Notes under the pieces: model-generated
Databases searched by the model: none
What the model saw: the letters and a program-made list of their open reading frames with translations, nothing else
What the model was told of the DNA's origin: nothing
Assembly (NCBI GenBank): GCA_013204555.1
Contig: JABMNO010000009.1
Coordinates: 62,001 to 126,000 of the forward strand
Source of the DNA: Chloroflexota bacterium
Lineage (GTDB): Bacteria; Chloroflexota; Dehalococcoidia; Lucifugimonadales; Lucifugimonadaceae
DNA: 64,000 bases
Reading direction: 5' to 3'
Shown: one piece after another, positions 8,137 through 17,194 of the stretch
Numbering within the stretch: position 1 is the stretch's first letter
Layout of the letters: every line of letters begins with the position of its first letter
Made by a program: the position numbers and the translations under genes

Positions 8137-9057
8137 CTACCTGTCTGACCTGTCTGAGAGGAGGAAATCCATAAGGCCCATCTGGGCATGTAGCCGATTT
8201 TCTGCCTGATCGAATACGATCGACCGTGAGTCGTCCAGTAATCCCACCGAAATCTCTTCGCCGGGATGAGCGGGCAGATCATGCATTATCTTCACTTCAG
8301 GGTCTGCGTTCTCAAGTAACTGGGGATTAACCTGATACCCCGTGAAATCCTTCTTGCGAACTGATGATTCCGACTCCTGCCCCATGCTGGCCCACACGTC
8401 CGTGTAGACGATCGACGCCCCGGACACGGCCTCCTCCGGCGACACCACCTGCTCGATAGTAGCGCCGTGGGCCGCACCAATCGAACGCGCCTGCGCAAGA
8501 ACATCTTCAGGTAACTCATAACCTTCCGGCGAGCCGATAGTCAACGAACCACCCACTGACGCCATAGCAAGAGCGAGACTTGCCGCCACGTTATTTCCAT
8601 CACCAACGTACGCAACCTTGAACCCCGTGTATCCCCCCATCGCCTCCTTGATCGTCTGAAGATCGGCAAGCGCCTGGCAGGGGTGCTCGCCATCAGTCAG
8701 TGCATTGATCACCGGTATTGAAGCCGCCTCCGAAAACCGTTCGATCAGAGAATGATTAAAGGTCCGAATTACTACAAAGTCCCCCATTCTGGAGACCACC
8801 CTCGCGATGTCCTCGGTCGGCTCACGAACGTCCATCCCGGTTTCATCCGGCGAAAAGTAAATCGCTCGACCACCCAGCCGACCAATTCCGATATCGAAGC
8901 TGAGCTTGGTGCGGAGAGAAGGCTTCTCAAAAATCATCACACCAACTTTGCCCGCCAGAGCGTCAGAAGGCGCACCCAGCTTAAGGGCGCCCGCCCGATC
9001 AATCACCGAAGTGATCTCACTGGGACTCAGATCCGCGACGGAGAGAAAGTTCCGCAT
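8137..9057 (-). CDS. argF: Ornithine carbamoyltransferase
   Basis: Makes citrulline from ornithine and carbamoyl phosphate in arginine synthesis. About 306 residues from ATG 9057 (a TTG one codon earlier is possible). Carbamoyl-phosphate site: SLRTK near residue 48, where the textbook form is STRTR. HPCQAL (about 126-131) and the ornithine-side DVWASMGQE (about 221-229) are intact. The usual HCLPA(x)RG loop, whose Cys contacts substrate, reads HDLPAHPGEE here, so Cys is replaced by Asp and Arg by Pro. The SMG motif supports ornithine over aspartate, but the changed loop leaves room for another amine substrate. It is the first gene of the argF-der-plsY-gpsA run. Confidence 0.88.
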   Translation of the reverse strand: MRNFLSVADLSPSEITSVIDRAGALKLGAPSDALAGKVGVMIFEKPSLRTKLSFDIGIGRLGGRAIYFSPDETGMDVREPTEDIARVVSRMGDFVVIRTFNHSLIERFSEAASIPVINALTDGEHPCQALADLQTIKEAMGGYTGFKVAYVGDGNNVAASLALAMASVGGSLTIGSPEGYELPEDVLAQARSIGAAHGATIEQVVSPEEAVSGASIVYTDVWASMGQESESSVRKKDFTGYQVNPQLLENADPEVKIMHDLPAHPGEEISVGLLDDSRSIVFDQAENRLHAQMGLMDFLLSDRSDR

Positions 9058-9060
9058 CAA

Positions 9061-9397
9061 CTAGTTCCAACCATTCGGTCCTCAAGTTTCAAACTGAAGA
9101 GACAATGTTATTCGGTAACGGTGATTCCGGTCGATGAGGCTTTTGTGTCCTGTTCGCTCTGATTGAAGGACAACGCGTCAACTCCCACAATCTGTGGAAT
9201 TATTGTGAGAAAGCATCCATTTGATTGGGATATTGAAGTAGCACCCTTGTTATCGCGCATACTCTCGCATATTCTTCCACCTGCTCTTGTGTTCTGGAAC
9301 ACCAGTGGTGAATTGATCTTGGATATCTGATTTACATGATTGTCTGGGAATTGGCCACTGGGACTGGAATCTGACACAAAAGGATTGGGGAGCAGCG
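9061..9397. other. Divergent intergenic region
   Basis: About 340 bases between the divergently transcribed argF and the large lipoprotein gene. No gene-like frame, clear promoter consensus or strong hairpin is visible. It is more AT-rich by eye than its surroundings and should contain both promoters. Confidence 0.4.
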
Positions 9398-12300
9398 ATG
9401 AACCGCACCAAGTTATTGATTGCTGTTTTGTTGCCGGTCAGCATATTACTGATCGCCTGCACCGGTACGACCGCACTTGAGCCCGGATCTGGCACTCAGA
9501 TCGTGATCAATCCATCTGCGATTCCATCACCAACTGCAGTGACATCTCCCAGTCCAACTCCGCTCGCCCCATCGCCGACCTCCGTTTCACGTGAACCAGA
9601 ACCGACCGCCGCTCCCACTCCATCGGCAACCGAAACACCTGCATCCGTACCTGAGCCAACATCTACACGGGTCGCAGATACGTCGATAGCGACTGCTACG
9701 CCAGACCCTCAGCCAATGCTCGTGGTCGAATCGATTCGCTTCGTGCCTGAAACCCCCGTTCAGGGTGGAGCTGTGCTGCTCCTGATCACCGTTGCGAACA
9801 AGGGAACAGCACCAGGATTTTTCGAGTTGCCACTGCTCGTGAATGACGAGGCGACGTCCTATCAGGGAATCACCGTTAGCCCAGTTCAAATCATAGAAAT
9901 TGAGGTCCCGCTAGACGGTATTGAATCAGGCTCCCTCGTCGTGAGCGTTGGCGACGCAAGTCGCACAGTTGATGTGGCTCGGGCCGGCTATCTGAGCGTC
10001 ACTGAGTTCGTTGCCATCCCAGCTTCAGCGGCGCCAGGTGAGCAGGTAACCATTTCTACCAGTTTGGAAAATCCTGGAGGATCGGCAGTCAACGAAAAGG
10101 TTGAGTTCCTGCTTGACGGTGCAGTTACAGGTTCCACAGATGTCTCAATCGCTGCTGGCGAAACAGATACCGTCGAATTCGTCTTTGAGGTCGCGGATCG
10201 GGCTGAGCATCTAGTCTCCGTTGTGGGAACGTCAACTGCGTTTAACGTGTTGCGCCCCGAGTGGAAATATGAATCTGTTTCCGCCGACCCACCACTGGTG
10301 TTTCCAAATCAAGGGTCAACAATCTCAGTGAAACTCACGAACACTGGCGAGGTGGATGGAGACCACCAGGTAACCCTGCTGGTGGATGGAATCGAGGAAG
10401 ATTACCGGCAAACCCACGTGGAGGCTGGAGCGTCACAGACACTTGAGTTTGATCTTTCAATCGCAGAAGCCGGGAAGTACACACTGTCTTCCGGTCGCCT
10501 ACCTGTATTCCTCAACGTTATCGAAACCAAGATCATTCCGCACAACGGACTACGTTACTCGGTTGAAGTTCCAGTTGATTGGTCATTCGATGAGACCGTT
10601 CCGGCTCACGTACTGTTCTCCGGCGTTGAGCCAGTTTTACTTGATATTTCAGTAACGCTTGCTCCGGCAGGGATGAGTGCAGATTCTCTCTTCGATGAGT
10701 GGGTAGATGCGACTATCGTGGGGAATCCCACTTTCAAGGTGACCAGTGAGGTTGCTAGAGGGTCGGAAGCGGGTCCTCCGGGAATCGATTTCGAAGCGAA
10801 TGCGCCAAACAGGGGGCGACCAGCGGTAGTGGGTTCTACGTTCGTAACCGCTGGGTTGCATGTTGTCGCTGTGGCTTCCGCTGGCGGAGAGTTTGGGTCA
10901 TCGAACACTCAGTTGATTCAAGGCGCGTTTCAAAATCAATACGTACCTTTGGCGAAGGCGCTGATCGCGGGCTTCAAACCGCCTGTAGGATCACGTGCCG
11001 CTTACTCAAGTATCAAGCTGGGATTTGAGATTGATGTCCCGGATGGTTGGAGCCTCTTTGAGGCGAATGATGATCCCCTGATCGCCGTCTTCAGCAACAA
11101 CCTGGCTCAAGTGGACCTCGTAACTGGATACCTCGTTACCGTCCCTGCTACGGATGGAACTGAGGTGACCGCTGTTATCAATGATGTTCTCGGTTCACTC
11201 ACCGAAGATTACGGGGCACCCGCACTAAACGACGATCGCACTATCTCACTCAAATCAGGGCAGTCCGCAAGTCGCGAGATATACACATATGATCTGGGCA
11301 ACACGGGATTCACAATCGCGTTCATTGGAACTGAACACAATGGGCTAGCGCGAGTCCTCTATATCTTTGGTTTGAGTGATGCTTTCAACACCAACATCAC
11401 CGACATCGAGTCCATAATCGGTAGCTTTGGAGTCTCAAAACCTCAGCCGTTTGGCCTATCCGCAGACAACGCGCTCCGCCTCGATATGCGCGAGATCGAG
11501 AAGTTCGATCCGGCAACTTTCGATGGCACATATGAGTCTTTATTCAACGGCCTGGTGGCATTCCAAACCGACGGCTCATTGGCCCCCGATCTCGCCGAAT
11601 CCTGGAGTGTCAATGATGATGGATCGGTATACACGTTCAAGATGCGTGAAGGCGTCAAGTTCCACGATGGCTCGCCATTCACAGCGGGTGACGTGAAATT
11701 CTCATGGGAACGCGCCCTGGACCCAAAAACGAAATCACGCGACGCCCTGATCTACCTTGGCGATATCAAAGGCGCTCGCGCCGTGAACGAAGGTACAACC
11801 GATGCGTTAGACGGACTCCGCGTAATTGATGATCTGACCCTTGAGGTCACGCTGCGCCGCCCGGCAGTAAAGTTCATCGAAAAGTTGGCATCGCCAGTTG
11901 CTTTTGTCATCAGCCCTGAAAATGTTGCTCTCGGCAAGAAATGGAGCCTTCAGCCCATCGGCACCGGGCCGTTCAAGGTAAGCGAGTGGGTCGTGAATTC
12001 ACACCTCATCCTTGAAGCGTACGAAAACTACCACCAAGGTGTGTCTACCGTGCCGCGAATAATCTATGTGGAAGCGGATAGATCATTCCTTGAGATGTAT
12101 GAAGCTGGCCTAACAGATATCACCGGAGTATCACCCGGCGACTATGACCGATTGCTCGATCCAAATGATCCTCTGTTTGCCGAGGTTTTCTACGCTCCAG
12201 AAGATGAAACGCACACCCGATACCTGGGATTCAACGTCAATTTGGCACCGTTTGATGACCCAAAGGTCAGAGAAGCGTTCTCCCACGCCATCGATGTTGA

Positions 12301-12922
12301 GCGTTGGATCGAATTGACCTACTCCGGGGTCTACCAGCAGGCGCACACAATATTGCCGCCCGGCATCCCCGGGTACGATGCTGACCACGTGGCGCCCGCG
12401 TTCGATATTGAACTCGCGCTCGCTCTGATTGCTGAGTCGAGCTACGGCAGTATCGATGCCCTGCCAACGATCACCGCGACAAACGCCGATCCTGCTCTGA
12501 TCGCCATACTAGAGCAGAATCTTGGGATCGATATTGAAGAACAGGATATCGAAGATACCGATGACTACTTTGAAAGGCTGCGCAGCGGGGAATTCCAACT
12601 ATTCGACTCTGGATGGAGCGCTGACTACATTGACCCTGAAAACTTCCTTGAAGTACGTTTCCACTCTGACAGTGTTGCAAATGAAGTTGGCTACTCAAAT
12701 CCTGAGGTAGATGAATTACTCGACCTCGCCGCGGTTGAGACCGATCAAGTGGGGCGTCTCGAGCTCTATCGACAGGCTGAAGCACTGATCCTCGCGGACT
12801 TCCCGGTTCTACCTCTGATTCATTTCCGGAACTGGCTGTTGGTGAAGCCATTTGTGGAAAACTTTGAGTTGACTGCCCCACTCGTTTTCCAGTGGAACAA
12901 ACTCATCATCGAAAGGCCCTGA
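9398..12922 (+). CDS. Lipoprotein fusion: CARDB-like repeats, PsbP-like domains and a family 5 solute-binding domain
   Basis: 1174 residues. Residues 1-21 form a lipoprotein signal (LLPVSILLIAC). Residues 25-105 are a Pro/Thr/Ser linker. About 106-380 hold three beta-sandwich repeats of CARDB type (pattern xxNxGxxxxxxxVxLxVDG, for example TNTGEVDGDHQVTLLVDG). About 380-525 and 533-685 are two PsbP/DUF1795-like units starting with NGLRYSVEVPVDWSFDE and SSIKLGFEIDVPDGWSLFE. From about 689 to the end is a full oligopeptide-binding (SBP_bac_5) domain: ALRLDMREIEKFDPATFDG, LAPDLAESWSVNDDGSVYTF, VKFHDGSPFTAGDVKFSWER. Such domains normally deliver peptides or other solutes to ABC permeases and are about 500 residues on their own. 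No permease or ATPase gene is adjacent. Likely anchored outside the membrane. Confidence 0.9.
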   Translation: MNRTKLLIAVLLPVSILLIACTGTTALEPGSGTQIVINPSAIPSPTAVTSPSPTPLAPSPTSVSREPEPTAAPTPSATETPASVPEPTSTRVADTSIATATPDPQPMLVVESIRFVPETPVQGGAVLLLITVANKGTAPGFFELPLLVNDEATSYQGITVSPVQIIEIEVPLDGIESGSLVVSVGDASRTVDVARAGYLSVTEFVAIPASAAPGEQVTISTSLENPGGSAVNEKVEFLLDGAVTGSTDVSIAAGETDTVEFVFEVADRAEHLVSVVGTSTAFNVLRPEWKYESVSADPPLVFPNQGSTISVKLTNTGEVDGDHQVTLLVDGIEEDYRQTHVEAGASQTLEFDLSIAEAGKYTLSSGRLPVFLNVIETKIIPHNGLRYSVEVPVDWSFDETVPAHVLFSGVEPVLLDISVTLAPAGMSADSLFDEWVDATIVGNPTFKVTSEVARGSEAGPPGIDFEANAPNRGRPAVVGSTFVTAGLHVVAVASAGGEFGSSNTQLIQGAFQNQYVPLAKALIAGFKPPVGSRAAYSSIKLGFEIDVPDGWSLFEANDDPLIAVFSNNLAQVDLVTGYLVTVPATDGTEVTAVINDVLGSLTEDYGAPALNDDRTISLKSGQSASREIYTYDLGNTGFTIAFIGTEHNGLARVLYIFGLSDAFNTNITDIESIIGSFGVSKPQPFGLSADNALRLDMREIEKFDPATFDGTYESLFNGLVAFQTDGSLAPDLAESWSVNDDGSVYTFKMREGVKFHDGSPFTAGDVKFSWERALDPKTKSRDALIYLGDIKGARAVNEGTTDALDGLRVIDDLTLEVTLRRPAVKFIEKLASPVAFVISPENVALGKKWSLQPIGTGPFKVSEWVVNSHLILEAYENYHQGVSTVPRIIYVEADRSFLEMYEAGLTDITGVSPGDYDRLLDPNDPLFAEVFYAPEDETHTRYLGFNVNLAPFDDPKVREAFSHAIDVERWIELTYSGVYQQAHTILPPGIPGYDADHVAPAFDIELALALIAESSYGSIDALPTITATNADPALIAILEQNLGIDIEEQDIEDTDDYFERLRSGEFQLFDSGWSADYIDPENFLEVRFHSDSVANEVGYSNPEVDELLDLAAVETDQVGRLELYRQAEALILADFPVLPLIHFRNWLLVKPFVENFELTAPLVFQWNKLIIERP

Positions 12923-12928
12923 TCAACG

Positions 12929-14353
12929 GTGCAAGGGAGGAAGCACTGGGTCCTCCCGGCTATTGTCGTGGTGGCAAGCCTTATCGCCTGCTCGGATCCA
13001 GATCAGGCGGCATCGCCTGTCAACTCTGTGGTCGTTGACCCCACGATCCAATCACCGACGGTCCAGCCTACAACCACCGTCCCGACCGCGATCGTCACGC
13101 CAACAGCGGTGCAGATCGCGCCAACAGATGTCCCGTTACCTACGATTACCCCCACAAGTTCACCGTCGCTACCAACTCAGCCGCCGCCAACGCCAGTGAT
13201 TTCAGATACGCCCACGCCACAACCAACATTAACGCCGGCACCGACACCAACCGAAGTTGTGGAGCCAACCAGCGTGATCGAAACGCCAACCCCAACGGTT
13301 GTCCCAACCAAGGTCCCCACGCCCACCGTCCCCACGCTGGCCGACGTCTCTCTTGGGCGAAACAGGGCCACGGTCGAATTCGTTGATGAGATCAAATTTG
13401 AACTATCAGCTTCAGATTCAGTCGCTGTAGATCGCGTTCAGCTTGAATACGGATTCCATCAGACTTATGTGTGCGGCAGCACTAAAACATCCGTCAACGT
13501 GGATTTCGTCTCCGGCAAGCGACTCGAAGCAAGCTGGAATCTTGATACTGGCGAAAACCAGTTCGTCCCGCCCGGTGCCCGCGTCTGGTGGCGATGGGTA
13601 TTGCTGGACGCAGGCAACGACTCCATCAAATTGCCTGTACAAGAGATTACTTATGAGGATTCTCGGTACACGTGGACCACGATCACCAGGAACAACATAA
13701 CCCTGCACTGGAACACGGGCGGCGCCAATTTCGGGCCCGATCTCCTGGACCTTGTGGACGAGGGCCTCTCTCGCCTTGAGTTCCCACCGCAAGCCGAAGA
13801 ACCGATTGAAGCCTACGTTTACGGCTCAGCGGCAGAAGTGCGTTCGGCGGTACCGGGTGTGCGAGAGTGGACGGGTGGACTCGCGTTCGGCAGCCATTCG
13901 ATTGTGCTCATGGGAATCCCACCATCCAGTCTGCAATCCACCTACACCGGGTTAACTCATGAATTCGCCCATCTCCGCTTCAACGCACTCACGTTCAACT
14001 GTCTTGCGGACACTCCCAGATGGCTCAATGAAGGACTCGCCGTATATGCCGAAGGCCCCATCTCCGCGTCGGATGAAGCCATTCTCAACGACGCCGTGAC
14101 CACAGGAAACACCTTCTCCATCACATCCATCAGCACAAGATTTCCAGCAGCACATGGAGAAGCAAGCCTCGCCTATGCAGAAAGCGTTAGCATCGTCGAT
14201 TTCATGGTCAGACGATGGGGCTGGGACTCCATGAATCAGTTGCTCCAGATATTTGGTGAAGGATCGACCACCGATTCAGCCCTCGTGGCCGTGTACGACC
14301 TGGATCGAAGCGAACTCTTTCAGGAGTGGCTCGCAGATATCCAGCAAAACTGA
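12929..14353 (+). CDS. Lipoprotein with C-terminal gluzincin metallopeptidase domain
   Basis: 474 residues from GTG 12929, with a signal peptide ending in the lipobox SLIAC. A 110-residue Pro/Thr-rich linker follows. Residues about 140-250 look like a beta-sandwich domain. The C-terminal part is a peptidase of the MA-like type: H344-E-F-A-H348 supplies two zinc ligands and the catalytic Glu, and NEGLA (Glu about 368, 20 residues later) supplies the third ligand, in WLNEGLAVYAEG. It begins 6 bases after the binding-protein fusion and shares the same linker style, so the two are probably co-transcribed. One would cut peptides or proteins at the surface and the other bind products; that link is inferred. 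Confidence 0.88.
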   Translation: MQGRKHWVLPAIVVVASLIACSDPDQAASPVNSVVVDPTIQSPTVQPTTTVPTAIVTPTAVQIAPTDVPLPTITPTSSPSLPTQPPPTPVISDTPTPQPTLTPAPTPTEVVEPTSVIETPTPTVVPTKVPTPTVPTLADVSLGRNRATVEFVDEIKFELSASDSVAVDRVQLEYGFHQTYVCGSTKTSVNVDFVSGKRLEASWNLDTGENQFVPPGARVWWRWVLLDAGNDSIKLPVQEITYEDSRYTWTTITRNNITLHWNTGGANFGPDLLDLVDEGLSRLEFPPQAEEPIEAYVYGSAAEVRSAVPGVREWTGGLAFGSHSIVLMGIPPSSLQSTYTGLTHEFAHLRFNALTFNCLADTPRWLNEGLAVYAEGPISASDEAILNDAVTTGNTFSITSISTRFPAAHGEASLAYAESVSIVDFMVRRWGWDSMNQLLQIFGEGSTTDSALVAVYDLDRSELFQEWLADIQQN

Positions 14354-14471
14354 TCCGGCAATTACCTGCCCATCTGACCAACTGTTGATCCATTTTTCTG
14401 ACACTGGACTTATGGCGTGACGCGCGCCAACATTGCCTGACACATTTCAGAAATAATCTTGAGGATCGAGA

Positions 14472-15848
14472 ATGTTGAACGTAGGTGTTGGACGGAGTGA
14501 TATCACGCCACCGGTTGGGATTGCTCACGGGGGCTGGGGCGCGGCAACGCACGAGCGGGCTGAGGGTGTGGACATGCCGTTCTATGCCACGGCGCTGTAT
14601 GTGACCGATGGTGATCTTGAAATCGCGATCGTCGATCTGGACATGGGCATCCTTACCTTCGGAATCGACTCTCAGATTCGCCAGGCCGTTCAAGCCAGCA
14701 CCGGTATCGACCCTGACAATCTGAGGCTGACAGCCACGCACACCCACTCTGGACCAATTGGCCTCGGCAGTTGGCTTGAAGGGGGTAAAGAGCTTATTGC
14801 TCCCTATGAAGATTCGCTTGCAGGCCGGGTGACAGAAGCGGTTGCGTCGGCCAAGTGGGCTGCGAAGCCCGCGCATGTGGGCGTGGGCCGTGGCGAATGT
14901 GCGATCAACATCAACCGCCGGCCTGCCTTGCCAAACGGCGAGCTATTCACCGGGCGCAACTGGGAAGGCTTCGTAGACCGTGAAGTTGGTGTGATTGGCA
15001 TCGACGGCGTTGATGGAACGCCCATCGCAACCGTCGTCAACTACACATGTCATCCAACCATTTTGGGGCCAGCGAACAAACTCCTGTCACCCGATTACCC
15101 CGGCTACGTGCGAAAAGTAGTCGAGCAACACGTTCCTGGTCTGTGTCTCTTCCTGCAGGGCGCGGCCGGCAACTGCGGGCCAACCCACGGATTCATTGGC
15201 GAAGTTGCTGTCGCTGAGTGGCTTGGCACCCGGCTCGGGCTTGAGGCTGCAAAGGTTCGGCTGGAAATTGACCCGGTGCCGCGTAAAGAGCGGCTGATCG
15301 AAGTCGTGGCGTCTGGCGCAGACCTCGGAATGTACGAGGACGAGCCAACTGGCGAACCCGATGACACGCTGCGAATCGTGAACCATTTCGTCGACCTGCC
15401 CGCCAGGGAGATGTCGTCAGTCGCAGAAGCTCAGGCCGAGTACGACGCCCTGGAAGCAAAGTTGCATGAGGTACGCAAGACCGGTGATGCCGCCGCGATC
15501 AAAGAGGCCGTTAAGAATGCCAAGCGTGCCGGAATCACAGTTTCCAGCGCCCGAATTGGCGAAACTGGTGCCGTGAACATGCGCATTCAGGCAATCCGCA
15601 TCGGCGTGGCCGCGCTGGTGGGCACGCCAATCGAAGCATTCGCTGAGATCGGAGCAGCTGTCAAAGACCGCTCACACGCAGACCAGACGCTGTTCTCCGG
15701 CTACTCAAACGGCTACCAGGGCTACATGCCCATGGCCGATGCATATGAGTTCGGCGGATACGAGGTGAACACCACGCCATACGCGGCCGGCGCGGCTGAG
15801 GACACGATCGAAGCTTGCGTCGAAGCGGTAAACGCCCTCTGGAGGTAG
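14472..15848 (+). CDS. Neutral ceramidase-fold hydrolase (alkaline/neutral non-lysosomal ceramidase N-terminal family)
   Basis: 458 residues starting LNVGVGRSDITPPVGIAHGG, the usual opening of the family. ATHTHSGPIG carries the paired His of the zinc site, and VVNYTCHPTILG is a further conserved His strand. True ceramidases have a catalytic Ser in a GDVSPN-type segment; the equivalent here reads GAAGNCGPT, so the nucleophile differs or is absent. There is no signal peptide, and the C-terminal immunoglobulin-like domain of classic ceramidases is missing. It is more likely an uncharacterised cytoplasmic amidohydrolase of the same fold than a ceramidase. It is followed after 9 bases by the AraD1 gene, so the two probably form an operon. 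Confidence 0.8.
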   Translation: MLNVGVGRSDITPPVGIAHGGWGAATHERAEGVDMPFYATALYVTDGDLEIAIVDLDMGILTFGIDSQIRQAVQASTGIDPDNLRLTATHTHSGPIGLGSWLEGGKELIAPYEDSLAGRVTEAVASAKWAAKPAHVGVGRGECAININRRPALPNGELFTGRNWEGFVDREVGVIGIDGVDGTPIATVVNYTCHPTILGPANKLLSPDYPGYVRKVVEQHVPGLCLFLQGAAGNCGPTHGFIGEVAVAEWLGTRLGLEAAKVRLEIDPVPRKERLIEVVASGADLGMYEDEPTGEPDDTLRIVNHFVDLPAREMSSVAEAQAEYDALEAKLHEVRKTGDAAAIKEAVKNAKRAGITVSSARIGETGAVNMRIQAIRIGVAALVGTPIEAFAEIGAAVKDRSHADQTLFSGYSNGYQGYMPMADAYEFGGYEVNTTPYAAGAAEDTIEACVEAVNALWR

Positions 15849-15857
15849 ATCCCCACC

Positions 15858-16904
15858 ATGCGAATAGTTCAGTTTGAAGTTCCGGGTACTGGCAGGCGAG
15901 TCGGCGTGGTCGATGGTGGCGAGGTGATCGATGTCACGGCATCGAATCCCGAGTTAACAACGGTCTACGCAACGTTCAACGCAGCCCAGGACGCAGGTAT
16001 CGGTTTCGAGGAGATTCTTGAGAACGCCGCATCTGATTCGTCTTCGAGACTCGACTACGGGTCGCTGTATGAAGCCCCCATTGGCGGCTCAGGGCCGTTC
16101 CTGCGCGCCCCGGTGGACCACGAAGACCCTCACAGGGTGCTGATCTCCGGCACAGGCCTCACGCACACCGGCAGCATGGAGTCCAGAGACCAGATGCACT
16201 CGGATGGTGACGATGAGCCGTCTGAAGAGCCGACCACAGATTCAGCGAAGATGTTCCAGATGGGCCTTGATGGCGGTAGCCCGGCGGCAGGAACACGCGG
16301 GGTCTCGCCCGAGTGGTTCTACAAGGGCAATGGCACGTCGCTGATGGGTCCGGGCGAAGGGCTGCAGAAGCCCGCGTTTGCCCTCGACGGCGGCGAAGAA
16401 CCGGAACTGGCTGGCTGCTACATCATCGACCGCAACGGAGTGCCACGCCGGCTCGGCTTCACGCTCGGAAATGAGTGGTCGGACCATGAGACTGAGCGGA
16501 TCAACTACCTCTACCTCGCACCGTCAAAGCTCCGCTACTGCTCGGCGGGACCTGAACTGGTAACAGATTTCGCGTTTGACGAGTTGCAACTGGAATGCTC
16601 AGTCACCCGTGACGGCAAACCAATTTACGAGAGCGGAACGCTCTACTCAGGCGAAAGATACATGTCGCACTCGCTCGCGAACTGCGAGGACCACCACTTC
16701 AAGTACCCGCAGCACCGCCAGCCCGGGGACGTACACCTCCACTACTTCGGAACCAGCCAGTTGAGCTTCGCCACCCGAGACTGGAAGTTCCAGGCAGGCG
16801 ACGAGATTACGATCTCATCTGAAGGATTCAGCCACCCGCTGCGCAACACAGTCGTCGATGGCCCGCCGGACGCTGGACAGGTGATTCAGGTGGTCAAGGC
16901 GTAG
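15858..16904 (+). CDS. AraD1/GguC family protein (fumarylacetoacetate-hydrolase fold)
   Basis: 348 residues. It opens MRIVQFEVPGTGRRVGVVDG. The stretch HRVLISGTGLTHTGSMESRD is characteristic of the AraD1/GguC group within the FAA-hydrolase superfamily. WFYKGNGTSLMGPGEGL and FTLGNEWSDHETE give the acidic metal-binding and substrate pocket. Characterised relatives dehydrate 2-keto-3-deoxy-L-arabinonate or similar keto sugar acids. This fits the other sugar-acid enzymes in the window, but the substrate is not proven. It lies 9 bases after the ceramidase-fold gene. A hairpin immediately after its stop (16906-16922) may end the transcript. Confidence 0.88.
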   Translation: MRIVQFEVPGTGRRVGVVDGGEVIDVTASNPELTTVYATFNAAQDAGIGFEEILENAASDSSSRLDYGSLYEAPIGGSGPFLRAPVDHEDPHRVLISGTGLTHTGSMESRDQMHSDGDDEPSEEPTTDSAKMFQMGLDGGSPAAGTRGVSPEWFYKGNGTSLMGPGEGLQKPAFALDGGEEPELAGCYIIDRNGVPRRLGFTLGNEWSDHETERINYLYLAPSKLRYCSAGPELVTDFAFDELQLECSVTRDGKPIYESGTLYSGERYMSHSLANCEDHHFKYPQHRQPGDVHLHYFGTSQLSFATRDWKFQAGDEITISSEGFSHPLRNTVVDGPPDAGQVIQVVKA

Positions 16905-16905
16905 C

Positions 16906-16922
16906 GGCACATTGCATGTGCC
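16906..16922. repeat. Hairpin GGCACAT-TGC-ATGTGCC after the AraD1 gene
   Basis: Perfect 7-base arms (16906-16912 and 16916-16922) around TGC. The core ATTGCAT and the layout match the hairpin at 24346-24364, so this is a member of a dispersed family; its place 2 bases after a stop codon lets it serve as a terminator. The remaining 270 bases to 17194 contain nothing I can recognise. Confidence 0.55.
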
Positions 16923-17194
16923 CCATTGGACGCAGGGCCGAGAACACACGGCCCGAGGTCACTCGATCGCGTCGCCGCTGCCGTCCACCGAAAATGTCAT
17001 CCTACGGCCGCTTCGGACCGTGGGATCTCAGTGGAGAACACCGCCAACAATCAATCAACCATCGACTTCCCACAATCACACGTGGCCGTTGTCGACGCTG
17101 AGATCCCGGATCTCCTACCGGAGTCCAGGATGACAATGTTGGCAATCATTTTGAAACACCGGTGATGTCCGGTGACACCACCCGGCCCTTCGCC

